Source: JB111 sp049856295 (lineage in GTDB: Bacteria > Actinomycetota > Actinomycetes > Actinomycetales > Actinomycetaceae). From it: 64,000 nt of DNA. The notes under the pieces are model-generated. The model saw only the letters and a list, made by a program, of their open reading frames with translations, did not search any database and was not told the origin of the DNA. The stretch covers positions 62,001 to 126,000 of the forward strand of contig NZ_JBNDMZ010000013.1 of the NCBI RefSeq assembly GCF_049856295.1, given 5' to 3'. Positions 8,813 to 18,071 of the stretch are shown piece after piece (within the stretch, counting starts at the first letter, position 1; each line of letters begins with the position of its first letter). The position numbers and the translations under genes are program-made.

Positions 8813-11800
8813 ATGCCCTCCCCGGTCCGTCCTCGGCTGCGCCTCGACACCGCCCCGGAGGCCGCCGAGGTCCCGCTCGCACCGGCGGCCCGCGCGGTGG
8901 CGGACGAGGTCGCATCCGGTGCCGGCCCGCACCTCCTCGTGCTCGGCGCCCCCGGCTCGGGGCGCACCACGCTGGCGGTGCGGACGGTCGTCGAGGCCGC
9001 CCGCGCCGGACGGCGGGTCGCGCTCCTCAGCCCGTCGCGCCGGGTCGCCGGCCGGCTGCGGGACGAGGTCGCCCGCCGCGCCGGTGCGCACGACGACGCG
9101 GTGCAGGTCGTCACGCCGACCTCCTTCGCGTTCGCCCTCCTCAGGCAGCACGCCGCCTACTGGGGCGGCGCCGAGCCCGCACTCCTGTCCGGGCCGGACG
9201 AGGACGGCATCCTCGCCGAGCTCCTCGAGGGCCACGCCTCGGGCGAGGTGCGCGGGCCGGGCTGGTCGGACTCCGTCCCCCAGGAGGCCCTCGCCCTGGA
9301 CGCGTTCCGCCACGAGCTGCGCGACATCCTCGCCCGGGCCGGCGAGCTCGCCCTCGAGCCGGAGGACCTGCGCCTGCTCGCCGCGCGGCACGACCGCCCC
9401 GCCTGGTCCGCCGTGGCCGCGGTCCTCGAGGAGTATCGCGAGACCCTCGGGCACCAGGACGACCCGGACGACGCCCCGACCCTTGGCGGCCGCGGGGCGG
9501 AGCGTCGCTTCCGGCGGTACGACTCCGCGCGCCTGGTGGACGAGGCGGCGCTCGTCCTCGCCTCGTGGCACCTTCCGCCGATAGGCGTGCGCGCCTCGGC
9601 GACCGACGTGCCGCAGACGCCGAGGTGGGACCTCGTGGTGGTCGACGACTACCAGGACGCCACGCGCTCGACCGCCCGGCTCCTGCGCGTCCTCGTGCGG
9701 GACGGCGCCCGGCTCGTCCTGCTCGGCGACCCGGACGTGGCCGTGCAGACCTTCCGCGGCGGCAGCCCCTCGCTCGTGCGCGAGGCGACGGCGGGGTACG
9801 CCGACGGCGGCTTCGGGGCCGAGGTCCGGCTCCTGCCCGAGGTGCACCGCGGCACGCCCGCGCTCCGGTCGGCCGTAGCCCGGCTCGCTGAACGGCTCCC
9901 CGCCGGGGGACCGGGCGTGGCCCGACGCCGATCGCACGTCGCCGGTGCGGACCGTGATGCGGCCGGTGCCGCGCGCGGTCGCCGTCCGGTCGCCGCGGCC
10001 GGAGGTGTGGCGGCAGACGATGCGCCGGCCTTTGGCCCGCCGGTCGAGGTGCTCACGCTGGGCTCCGCGGCGATCGAGGCCGACGCGATCGCGGACGCCG
10101 TGCGGCACGCGCACCTCGTCGACGCCGTGCCCTACGCGCGGTGCGCCGTCATCGTGCGGACGAGCGGGCAGGCGAGCGCGATCCGGTCCCTGCTCGGGGC
10201 CCGCCGAGTCCCGGTCTCGCCGGGCCGCCTTGGTGCGCTGCGCGACGAGCCGGCCGTCCGCCCGCTGCTCGCCGCCGTACGCGCCGCCGCGGAGGGCCCG
10301 ACGGGCGCCGCCCTGCGCGACCTCATGCTCTCGCCCGTCGGCGGGGCCGACCCGGTCACGCTGCGCCGGCTCATGCGCACCCTGCGGGCGGCCAGCGAGG
10401 CCCGGGGCGGCGCGATCGACTCCGACACCGTGCTCCTCGAGGCCACCCGGGCGGTCGAGACCGGCGGCGTCGCGGCGCTGCCCGGATCGATGCCCGCGCC
10501 CTTGACCGACCCGCTCGAGCGGGTCGCCCGCGTGATCGTCCGGACCCGCGAGGCGCTGGCCGGCGGCGCGGGACCGACGCCGATGCTGTGGGCCGCCTGG
10601 GACGCGTCCGGGCTGGCCGAGCCGTGGCAGTCCCGGGCCATCGAGGGCGGTGCCGGCGCCGCGCAGGCGCACGCCGACCTCGACGCCGTCCTTGCCCTGT
10701 TCTACGCGGCCGAACGGTACGAGTTGCGCGGCGCGGGCGCCGGCGCGCTCGGGTTCGTCGACCGGATCGAGAGCCGGAAGGTCGCCGAGGACACGCTCGC
10801 GGCGCAGTCCGGTCGCCGCGACCTCGTCGAGGTGCTCACGCCCGCGCAGGCGGCGGGGCAGGAGTGGGACCTCGTCGTGGTCGCCGGACTGCAGGAGGAC
10901 GTCTGGCCGGACCTGCGCCGGCGCGACACGATCCTCGGCAGCCAGGCACTCGTCGACGTCGTCACCGGCCGCGGCGACGGCGCCGACCGCTGGACCGAGG
11001 CGCGCAAGGAGGTCCGTGACGACGAGCTGCGCCAGCTCGTCCTCGCGGCCTCGCGGGCCACCACCCGGCTCCTCGTCACCGCGGTCGACGGCCCCGACTC
11101 GGGCCCCTCGCTCTTCCACGAGCTGCTCGCGAAGGACGCGGCCGGGCCCGGCGAGGAGGGGCATGACCACGGCGGAGCCGACGCCGTCGAGGACGCCGCG
11201 GCCGGCCGTCCCGGAGAAGCGGGCGGGAGCGGCGGGTCCACGTCCGCTGCACCGGGACGGACGACGGCGGGCCAGGCGGGACGTTCGTCGTCGGGCGCCG
11301 TCCCGGGTTCCGGCCCCCGCCCGGCGGACCGTGAGCAGCTCGTCGCCCGGGACCTGCGCGAGCTCGTCGCGCGGCTGCGCCACCGACTCACCGCCGACCC
11401 CGGCGACGCCGACGCCGCCCGGGTCCTCGCCCGGCTGCGGGCCGAGGGCGTGGCCGGCGCGGACCCGCGGGGCTGGGCGCTGGCCCACGAGCCGACCACC
11501 GACGCGCCGCTGCGTTCCGGGGACGAGCCCGTCACCGTCAGCCCGTCCGCGATCGAGTCCGTCACCACCTGCGGACTCAGGTGGGCGCTCACCCGGTTCG
11601 GCGGGCGCGGCGCCGACTCCGGCAGCCAGGCGCTCGGCACGCTCGTCCACGAGATCGCCGAGCAGCACCCGCACGGGACGCACGACGAGCTCCGCGCCGC
11701 CCTCGACGCCCGCATGGACGAGCTCGAGCTGGGAGAGGGGCTCGCGGCCGACCAGGAGCGAGCCAAGGCCGAGCGGCTCATCGAGAAGCTCGCGCAGTAC

Positions 11801-12286
11801 ACGGCGACCGACGCCGAGGTCAGGACCGAGGTCGACGTCGACGTGGTGGTGGGCGACGCCCGCATCAAAGGGCAGATCGACCGGCTCGAGACCCAGTCGG
11901 ACGGCCGGGTCGTCGTCGCCGACCTCAAGACCGGCAACCACATCTCCCAGGCCGAGGCGGACCAGCACGCGCAGCTCGGCGCCTACCAGGTGGCCCTGCT
12001 CGAGCAGCACCGCAGGGGCGAGGGCCCCGAGCCCGCCGGTGCCCGGCTCGTCTACCTGGGGACGAGCAACGTTACGGTCGCCAAGCGGGAGCAGGAGGCC
12101 CTCGGCGCGCCGGAGGGCACGTGGGCGCACGAGCTGATCGGGCAGGCGGTCACCGAGATGTCGGGGTCCGCCGTCCACGTGCGGACCAACAAGTACTGCG
12201 GGTTCTGCGAGGTCAGGACGTCGTGCCCGTTGCAGACCTCGGGCCGGCGCGTCGGCGGGGACGGGACCACGGAGGAGAGCACATGA
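8813..12286 (+). CDS. adnA: AdnA-like subunit of a helicase-nuclease, with a degenerate motor
   Basis: 1157 residues. With AdnB it would form the mycobacterial-type machine that resects double-strand breaks. The N-terminal UvrD-like motor has an altered P-loop, GAPGSGRTT (Arg51 where Lys is expected), and motif II VVDDYQD (Asp279 where the catalytic Glu is expected); motif III reads GDPDVAVQTFRGG. The C-terminal RecB-like nuclease looks intact (GQIDRLE, VVADLKTG, QLGAYQ). Cys920, Cys1129, Cys1132 and Cys1138 (last three as CGFC then SCP) fit the iron-sulfur site of AddB/AdnA nucleases. The ATG at 8813 is preferred to a longer open frame because the homologous sequence begins there. The stop overlaps adnB (ATGA). 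Two long Ala/Gly/Ser-rich insertions occur. Confidence 0.88.
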   Translation: MPSPVRPRLRLDTAPEAAEVPLAPAARAVADEVASGAGPHLLVLGAPGSGRTTLAVRTVVEAARAGRRVALLSPSRRVAGRLRDEVARRAGAHDDAVQVVTPTSFAFALLRQHAAYWGGAEPALLSGPDEDGILAELLEGHASGEVRGPGWSDSVPQEALALDAFRHELRDILARAGELALEPEDLRLLAARHDRPAWSAVAAVLEEYRETLGHQDDPDDAPTLGGRGAERRFRRYDSARLVDEAALVLASWHLPPIGVRASATDVPQTPRWDLVVVDDYQDATRSTARLLRVLVRDGARLVLLGDPDVAVQTFRGGSPSLVREATAGYADGGFGAEVRLLPEVHRGTPALRSAVARLAERLPAGGPGVARRRSHVAGADRDAAGAARGRRPVAAAGGVAADDAPAFGPPVEVLTLGSAAIEADAIADAVRHAHLVDAVPYARCAVIVRTSGQASAIRSLLGARRVPVSPGRLGALRDEPAVRPLLAAVRAAAEGPTGAALRDLMLSPVGGADPVTLRRLMRTLRAASEARGGAIDSDTVLLEATRAVETGGVAALPGSMPAPLTDPLERVARVIVRTREALAGGAGPTPMLWAAWDASGLAEPWQSRAIEGGAGAAQAHADLDAVLALFYAAERYELRGAGAGALGFVDRIESRKVAEDTLAAQSGRRDLVEVLTPAQAAGQEWDLVVVAGLQEDVWPDLRRRDTILGSQALVDVVTGRGDGADRWTEARKEVRDDELRQLVLAASRATTRLLVTAVDGPDSGPSLFHELLAKDAAGPGEEGHDHGGADAVEDAAAGRPGEAGGSGGSTSAAPGRTTAGQAGRSSSGAVPGSGPRPADREQLVARDLRELVARLRHRLTADPGDADAARVLARLRAEGVAGADPRGWALAHEPTTDAPLRSGDEPVTVSPSAIESVTTCGLRWALTRFGGRGADSGSQALGTLVHEIAEQHPHGTHDELRAALDARMDELELGEGLAADQERAKAERLIEKLAQYTATDAEVRTEVDVDVVVGDARIKGQIDRLETQSDGRVVVADLKTGNHISQAEADQHAQLGAYQVALLEQHRRGEGPEPAGARLVYLGTSNVTVAKREQEALGAPEGTWAHELIGQAVTEMSGSAVHVRTNKYCGFCEVRTSCPLQTSGRRVGGDGTTEEST

Positions 12287-15200
12287 GCACCCACGGAGCG
12301 CACGGGCACGGGGCCGGCGACGCGTCGGGCGCGGGTGCGGCGTCGAGCGAGGGTGCGGCCTCCGGGACGAGCCCGACGTCGGAGACCGCCGTGACGCCGG
12401 AGGACACCGCCCGGCTCCTCGGCAGCCGGTACCTGCCCACCGCCGAGCAGGCGGCCGTCATGGCGCACCCGATGGAGCCACAGCTTGTGGTGGCGGGCGC
12501 GGGCTCGGGGAAGACCGAGACGATGTCGCTGCGCGTCGTCCACCTCGTCCACGCCGGGCTCGTGCGTCCCGACCAGGTCCTCGGCCTCACGTTCACCCGC
12601 AAGGCGGCCGGTGAGCTCGACGTCCGCCTGCGCGAGCGGCTCGGCACGCTGCGGCGGGCGCTCGGGCAGCGGCGGACCGAGCCGCGCGACGACCTCGAGG
12701 CCGAGCGCCCCGAGGTCAGCACGTACGACTCGTTCGCCGGCGCGATCTACAAGGACCACGCCCTGCGCCTCGGCCTGGACCCCACCGCGCGGCTCATCAC
12801 CGCGGCCGAGACCTACGAGCTCGCGCACCGGGTCGTCGCGGGGTGGACGGGCCCGCTCGTGCACGGCGCCGACGCCGCGCTGTCCACCCTCGTCAAGGCG
12901 GTGCTCTCCCTCGACGCGGAGATGACCTCGCTGCTCGCCTCGGACCTCACCCCCCGGCTGCTCCGGGAGGAGCTCGAGGCCACCGCGTCGACCCTGCTCG
13001 AGGCCCCCGTGTCCGGCCGCAAGAAGGGCCCGAGCAAGGAGGTGAAGGACGTCGCCACGAGCCACCTCGCCCGGGTCGAGCTCCTCGAGATGGTCGAGGC
13101 GCTGCGGGCGGAGCGGCGGGCGACCGGCGTGGCCACGTTCGCCGACATCGCCGACGCCGCCCGCCGGATCGTCACGGAGATCCCCGAGGTGCGCGACGAG
13201 CTGCGCGCGCGGTACCGGCTCGTCCTGCTCGACGAGTACCAGGACACCTCCGTGGCCCAGACGGACCTCCTCGCTGCGGCGTTCGGCGGCGGGTGGCCCG
13301 TGACGGCGGTGGGCGACCCGCACCAGTCGATCTACGGCTGGCGCGGCGCCTCGGCGGCGGCCCTCGACGAGTTCCCCGAGCGGTTCGGCGGCGCCGAGCC
13401 CGCCACCGTGCGGAGCCTCGCGGTGTCCTGGCGCAACGACCACGCGATCCTCGACGTCGCCAACGCCGTGGCCGCGCCCCTGCGGTCCGGCGCCGGCCGG
13501 GACCTGCCCACGCTCGGCGCGCGGCCCGGTGCGGGCGTAGGCACCGTCCTCGGCGCCTGGTTCCCGACCGACGTCGACGAGGCGGAGGGGCTCGCGCACG
13601 CGCTCCGGCAGCGCTGGTACGAGCCGTTCCTCGCCGCCGAGGCCGCAGAGCCGGGCACGGGCCCGACGGCGGCGGTCCTCACCCGGACGAACGCCCAGCT
13701 CGCCCTGCTCGAGGACGCGCTGCGGCTCGAGGGCGTGCCGTGCCGGATCGTCGGCGTCGGCGGCCTGGTCACGCGCCCCGAGATCCTCGACGTGCGGGCG
13801 GCACTCGCCGTCGCGGTCGACCCCACGCGCGGCGACCAGCTCGTCCGGCTCGTCACCGGGCTCGGGCTGGGGCTGGCCGACCTGCGGACCCTGTGGGCGT
13901 GGGCCGGGCACATCGCCCGGCTCGGGCTGCGGCAGGGCGCGGAGGCCGGTGCCGACGGCTCGGGTTCCGACGGTGCCGCGGCGGGCGCGGTGCCGGTCGA
14001 CGGTCCCGGTGGGGCCGCCGGGGTCGGGCCGGGTTCCGGTGCGGACGCGAGCGACGCAGGCGCCGACCGCGACGAGTCCGCCATCGACCCGCGCCAGGAG
14101 CAGTCGCTCGCCGAGGCGATCGACCACCTGCCGCGCGACGCGTTCGCCTCGGCCGGGCACGAGCTCACCGAGGCGGCGCGGGGCCGGCTGACCGAGCTGT
14201 CGCGGGCGCTGGCGCGCATCCGGTCCGCCGTGCGACTTCCCGTCCACGACGCCGTCGGCGTGGCGGTCGAGGCGCTCGGGCTCGACCTCGAGGTCGTCGC
14301 GGCGTCCACCGAGGACCCGGCGACCGCCCGGGCGGGCCTCGACGAGCTCGTCCGCATCGCCCGGACGTACGCCGCAGGTGTCGACGGCGCATCGGTGGCC
14401 GGCTTCCTCGGCTACCTCGACCGCGCGGAGGAGCAGGAGAACGGCCTCGGGGACGCGCCGGACGGCACGGAGGCCGAGGACGCGCAGCGCGGCGTCGTCG
14501 AGCTGCTGACGATGCACCGGTCGAAGGGACTCGAGTGGGACGTCGTGGCGATCCCGAGCCTCTCGCTGAAGTCGTTCCCCAAGGTCGACGGGTCGACGAG
14601 GGACGGGCCCGAGGCATGGGTCCCGACAGCGTCCGCGTGGCTCACGGACAAGGGCAAGCTCCCGGCGAGCGTCCGCGGCGACGCCGACCGGCTGCCGCAG
14701 CTCGAGCTCACGGGCGCCGTCGACCAGCACGGGATGGACGACGCGATCGAGGAGTTCAAGCGGGCGGCCGGGCAGCACGCCCTGACCGAGGAGCGCCGCC
14801 TCGCCTACGTCGCCGTCACCCGCGCGCGCAGCGAGCTGCTGCTCACCTGGGCGAGCTTCACCAAGGAGACGACGACGGAGCGGTTCCGCTCGCCGTTCCT
14901 CGACGAGGCGGTCGACACCGGCGCGGTGGTGGCGCTCGAGGACCACGTCCTCGACCGGCCCGAGGACGCCCCCACCGAGAACGCGCAGATCGGCCGTGTC
15001 CGCGCGGGCACCTGGCCGCTCCCGCCCGAGCAGCAGGGAGCCGCGGCGCGCCGCAGCCGGGCCGCCGCCCACGCTGTGGAGGCGGCCGCCGCGGGGCCGA
15101 CCGACCTCGACGACGGCGCGGACGCCTCGCGCTGGGACCGGGCGGCCGCGCTGCTGCTCGCCGAGCGCGACGAGCTGCGCGCGCGCCGGGGCGAGGTGCC

Positions 15201-15954
15201 GCTCGGCGAGCACCTCGCCGCGACCGGCCTGGTCTCGCTCGCGAGCGACCCGGAGTGGTTCGCGCGCCAGATCCTCCGGCCGATCCCCCGGGCGCCGCGC
15301 CGCGAGGCCGACCTCGGTACCCGCTTCCACGAGTGGGTCGAGCACCGGTTCGAGTCGGAGGTCCTCACCGGGCTCGTCCCGGACCTCGACGACGCCGAGC
15401 GCGGCGCACTCGGCCTCGACCCGGACGTCGGGGACGCGGACTCGCTGCTCGGGGGTCTCGCCGGGTCGACCGGATCGGCGGACGGTGCCCGGGCGGGCGG
15501 CGGCGCCGGGGCGGACGGCGAGGACCCGGTGGCGACCTCGGCGGCGCCGGACGACGAGCGCGAGCTCCGCCGGCTCCAGGAGGCCTTCGAGTCCTCCGCG
15601 TGGGGGAGCCGCCGGCCGACCGCGGTGGAGGAGCCCGTCGAGGTCCGGGTCGGGCCGGTCGTGCTCCGGTGCCGGATCGACGCCGTCTACGCGAACGACG
15701 ACGGCACGGTCGAGATCGTCGACTGGAAGACCGGGCGCGTGCCCGGGGTGAAGGATCGGGCGGCGAAGCTCCTGCAGCTCGACGTCAACCGGCTCGCCTG
15801 GTCGCGCGCGAAGAACGTCCCGATCGAGGACGTGCGCGCGCACCTGTACTACGTGCTCCACGCCGAGACGATCCCCGCGCGGACCGACGGCGAGGCCGAG
15901 GTCGAGGCACGGATCAGGTCAGCGATCGAGAACGGGGTGCGGATCGGCGCGTAG
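12283..15954 (+). CDS. adnB: AdnB-like subunit of a helicase-nuclease, with intact motor and nuclease
   Basis: 1223 residues from an ATG overlapping the adnA stop. The first 45 residues are Ala/Gly/Ser-rich. The UvrD/Rep-type motor is complete: GAGSGKTE (Lys77), FTRKAAGEL, LLDEYQDT (Asp317-Glu318), GDPHQSIYGWRGA, TMHRSKGLEWD and AYVAVTRARSELL. A C-terminal PD-(D/E)XK nuclease follows (RCRIDAVY, IVDWKTGR, about 1131-1150). In mycobacteria the AdnAB heterodimer resects DNA ends; here AdnB is expected to be the main translocating motor because its partner lacks key ATPase residues. A roughly 60-residue low-complexity insertion lies near residues 555-610. It converges on the next gene with a 3-base gap. 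Confidence 0.9.
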   Translation: MSTHGAHGHGAGDASGAGAASSEGAASGTSPTSETAVTPEDTARLLGSRYLPTAEQAAVMAHPMEPQLVVAGAGSGKTETMSLRVVHLVHAGLVRPDQVLGLTFTRKAAGELDVRLRERLGTLRRALGQRRTEPRDDLEAERPEVSTYDSFAGAIYKDHALRLGLDPTARLITAAETYELAHRVVAGWTGPLVHGADAALSTLVKAVLSLDAEMTSLLASDLTPRLLREELEATASTLLEAPVSGRKKGPSKEVKDVATSHLARVELLEMVEALRAERRATGVATFADIADAARRIVTEIPEVRDELRARYRLVLLDEYQDTSVAQTDLLAAAFGGGWPVTAVGDPHQSIYGWRGASAAALDEFPERFGGAEPATVRSLAVSWRNDHAILDVANAVAAPLRSGAGRDLPTLGARPGAGVGTVLGAWFPTDVDEAEGLAHALRQRWYEPFLAAEAAEPGTGPTAAVLTRTNAQLALLEDALRLEGVPCRIVGVGGLVTRPEILDVRAALAVAVDPTRGDQLVRLVTGLGLGLADLRTLWAWAGHIARLGLRQGAEAGADGSGSDGAAAGAVPVDGPGGAAGVGPGSGADASDAGADRDESAIDPRQEQSLAEAIDHLPRDAFASAGHELTEAARGRLTELSRALARIRSAVRLPVHDAVGVAVEALGLDLEVVAASTEDPATARAGLDELVRIARTYAAGVDGASVAGFLGYLDRAEEQENGLGDAPDGTEAEDAQRGVVELLTMHRSKGLEWDVVAIPSLSLKSFPKVDGSTRDGPEAWVPTASAWLTDKGKLPASVRGDADRLPQLELTGAVDQHGMDDAIEEFKRAAGQHALTEERRLAYVAVTRARSELLLTWASFTKETTTERFRSPFLDEAVDTGAVVALEDHVLDRPEDAPTENAQIGRVRAGTWPLPPEQQGAAARRSRAAAHAVEAAAAGPTDLDDGADASRWDRAAALLLAERDELRARRGEVPLGEHLAATGLVSLASDPEWFARQILRPIPRAPRREADLGTRFHEWVEHRFESEVLTGLVPDLDDAERGALGLDPDVGDADSLLGGLAGSTGSADGARAGGGAGADGEDPVATSAAPDDERELRRLQEAFESSAWGSRRPTAVEEPVEVRVGPVVLRCRIDAVYANDDGTVEIVDWKTGRVPGVKDRAAKLLQLDVNRLAWSRAKNVPIEDVRAHLYYVLHAETIPARTDGEAEVEARIRSAIENGVRIGA

Positions 15955-15957
15955 GAG

Positions 15958-17358
15958 TCAGATCTCGCGGCCCTCGCGCCGCCACTGCTCATACTCCTCG
16001 GTGAGGTCGGCCGTCGCGGCCGTCGGCTCCGGCACGCCGGGCGTCTCCGTGGGCTCGCCCGGGTGGACGTCGAACGCGGGCCACGCCTCGGTGTCGAGCC
16101 GGGCCCCCGAGCCGTCGTCGCGGGGAGCGGGCGCGTCGCCTCCCCGGTGCGCGTCGTCGTCGGGGCCCGCTCCGTGGGCCGCTCCGTCCTCACCGGGCTC
16201 GGGCCAGAACGACTCCCCGACGTCGGCCGCCGCGTCGACGTCGACCCGGCCGTGCCCCCACGGGTCGTCGTCGGTCCCGCCGCCGTGGCCGTGCTGCGCG
16301 GGAGCGTCCCCGTGCGCGTCGGACCCGCCCCCGTTCCCGGGCCCCCCGGCCGCGGCGGCGCCCGCCAGGGACGAGCCGGAGGAGACCGGGCCCGAGGAGG
16401 CCGAGCGGCCGAGGTGCTCGCGCATCTCGGCGCCGATGGACGGGGCGTCGGCGACGTCGCGCGCGAGCTCGTCGAGCATCTCCCGGGCGTCGCCGACCAC
16501 CGCGTCGTCCTTCGTACGCAGCCCGAACATCAGCCAGCGGGTGAGCAGCAGCTCCGACGCGAGCTGGGCGCGGTCGAGGAGGAACGGGTCCTCCGGCGCC
16601 GCCGTGTGCCGGGCGTAGGACGCGAGGACCTCGTCGACGCTGTCGGGCTCGACGGACGTGACGAGCCAGGCGAGGTCCTCGGCCGGGTCGCCCACGTGGG
16701 CGTCCCCGAACTGGGACATCGCGACCACGCGGTCCTCGGACGCGCGCACGAGCTCGGCGTCGAGGTCGCCGTGGACGACCGTCGTGGCGGCGGGCCACAG
16801 GTCGTCCGACTCGAGGGCCGACTCCCAGCGGTGGACGAGCTCGGCGGGCAGGTGACGGGTCCGGGAGGCCTCGTCCACCTCGGTGAGTCGGCGCGCGCGG
16901 TAGGCCGCCATGTCGTAGACGGGCAGGCCGGCGCTGCCGACGAGGTCGGTGTCGAGGGAGTGCAGCGCGGCGAGGGCGCGGCCGAGGTGCTCGGCGAGCG
17001 CCGGGCTCTCCTCGACGTCGCGGGGGTCGATCGCGCGGCCGGGCAGCTCGCGGGAGACCATGGCGCGGCCGCCCTCCGGGAGGACCGTGAAGCCGGCGGG
17101 CCGCTCGACGTCGAACGGCAGCTCCCCGGCGTCGACCCGCTCGCCGAGCCGCTCGAGCAGGGCGACCTCGCCCTCGAGGGACGCTCCCGCGGCCGCGGTG
17201 CGCGGCATCCGGACCACCCAGTGGCGACCGCGGGCGTCGAGGACACCCGTGGTCTGGAAGTCGGTGGTGGCGCGGACCGGGGGTCGGGTGGCCACCACGT
17301 CGAGCCCCGGCACAGCCAGGGTCGCGAGCGCAGCCAGAGCGATGGGCGAGCGAGTCAC
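15958..17358 (-). CDS. aminoglycoside-phosphotransferase-fold protein, probably catalytically dead
   Basis: 466 residues from a GTG. Residues about 30-310 have the APH/choline-kinase-like fold. The catalytic loop reads VVHGDLDAELV, where the family usually has HGDxxxxN; the metal-binding Asn is Leu here. The following motif reads AMSQFGDAHVGDPAEDLAWL, where the metal-binding Asp before Phe/Trp is Gln. The HGD aspartate and GDPAxDLA segment remain. The last 150 residues are acidic, Gly/Asp/His-rich and probably disordered. Phosphotransferase genes commonly sit beside adnB in actinobacteria; a resistance role is not implied. I infer a pseudokinase or binding protein. Confidence 0.75.
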   Translation of the reverse strand: MTRSPIALAALATLAVPGLDVVATRPPVRATTDFQTTGVLDARGRHWVVRMPRTAAAGASLEGEVALLERLGERVDAGELPFDVERPAGFTVLPEGGRAMVSRELPGRAIDPRDVEESPALAEHLGRALAALHSLDTDLVGSAGLPVYDMAAYRARRLTEVDEASRTRHLPAELVHRWESALESDDLWPAATTVVHGDLDAELVRASEDRVVAMSQFGDAHVGDPAEDLAWLVTSVEPDSVDEVLASYARHTAAPEDPFLLDRAQLASELLLTRWLMFGLRTKDDAVVGDAREMLDELARDVADAPSIGAEMREHLGRSASSGPVSSGSSLAGAAAAGGPGNGGGSDAHGDAPAQHGHGGGTDDDPWGHGRVDVDAAADVGESFWPEPGEDGAAHGAGPDDDAHRGGDAPAPRDDGSGARLDTEAWPAFDVHPGEPTETPGVPEPTAATADLTEEYEQWRREGREI

Positions 17359-17410
17359 GCGCCCACGTTAGGCGCTGCCCCCGGGGGCGGTGGGGCTGGC
17401 GCGCCGCCGC

Positions 17411-18022
17411 TCAGCCGATGTCCGGGCGTGCCGAAGCACTCACCAGGGCGGATGCACTCCGCAGGGCCCCGCCCACGGGATCGACCTCGGGAAGGGCGCC
17501 GAGCAGCGCGAGCGCGCCCTCGTGCAGGCTGGCGAGCGTGAGCGCGAGGTCGCGCGGGTCGGCCAGCCCGGCCTCCGTCGCGAGGCGTTCGAGCAGGTCG
17601 AGTAGCCACCGCTTCTCGTCGGCCGCCACGGCGTGCGCGGGGTGGTCCGGGTCCGGGAGCTCGGCGAGCGCGTTGATGAACGCGCAGCCGCGCGGGCTGG
17701 TGGTGGACCACGCGACGAGCGCGGCGAAGGGTGCGACCACACGCTCGACCGGAGACTCGGCGTCCGCGACCGTCTCCTCGACCAGCGCGCGCCACCGGCG
17801 GTCGCGGTCACGGAGGTACGTGGCCACGAGGACCTCCTTCGAGCCGAACCGGTCGTAGAGCGTGCGCTTGGTGACGCCGGACCGCTCGGCCACGAGATCC
17901 ACGCCGACGGCCGTGATCCCGCGGTCGTAGAACAGCTGCGACGCGGCGTCGAGGATCCGCCGCGCCGCGGGGGTGAGGGTGTCGATGTCGAGGGGGGTTG
18001 ACCTCACTGATCTGTGAACCAT
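17411..18022 (-). CDS. TetR family regulator of the divergent alcohol dehydrogenase
   Basis: 203 residues from the ATG at 18022. The helix-turn-helix is clear: ARRILDAASQLFYDRGITAV, GVDLVAERSGVTKRTLYDRF and GSKEVLVATYL. The C-terminal ligand domain resembles the TetR_C group found beside oxidoreductases (RGCAFINALAELPDPDHPAH). It diverges from the dehydrogenase at 18072, and the 49-base gap plus the first codons hold two operator-like palindromes, so it probably represses both genes. The start is bracketed by those palindromes; longer upstream frames run into the divergent gene. Confidence 0.9.
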   Translation of the reverse strand: MVHRSVRSTPLDIDTLTPAARRILDAASQLFYDRGITAVGVDLVAERSGVTKRTLYDRFGSKEVLVATYLRDRDRRWRALVEETVADAESPVERVVAPFAALVAWSTTSPRGCAFINALAELPDPDHPAHAVAADEKRWLLDLLERLATEAGLADPRDLALTLASLHEGALALLGALPEVDPVGGALRSASALVSASARPDIG

Positions 18023-18053
18023 AGTGTCGAAGTCTAGTTCACCGATCGGTGAA
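18004..18053. promoter_or_regulatory. pair of TetR operator palindromes
   Basis: TTCACCGATCGGTGAA at 18038-18053 is a perfect 16-base palindrome in the divergent promoter. TCACTGATCTGTGA at 18004-18017 is the same pattern with one mismatched pair, inside the first codons of the TetR gene. The centres are 35 bases apart. The shared pattern TCACnGATCnGTGA is the inferred recognition sequence. Confidence 0.75.
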
Positions 18054-18071
18054 GTCTGGGAGGAGGAGACC

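Noticed and set aside
8381..15861. Very long open frames antisense to adnA and adnB
   Set aside because: Their translations are Arg/Gly/Val-rich without motifs, while the plus-strand frames have complete helicase and nuclease signatures.
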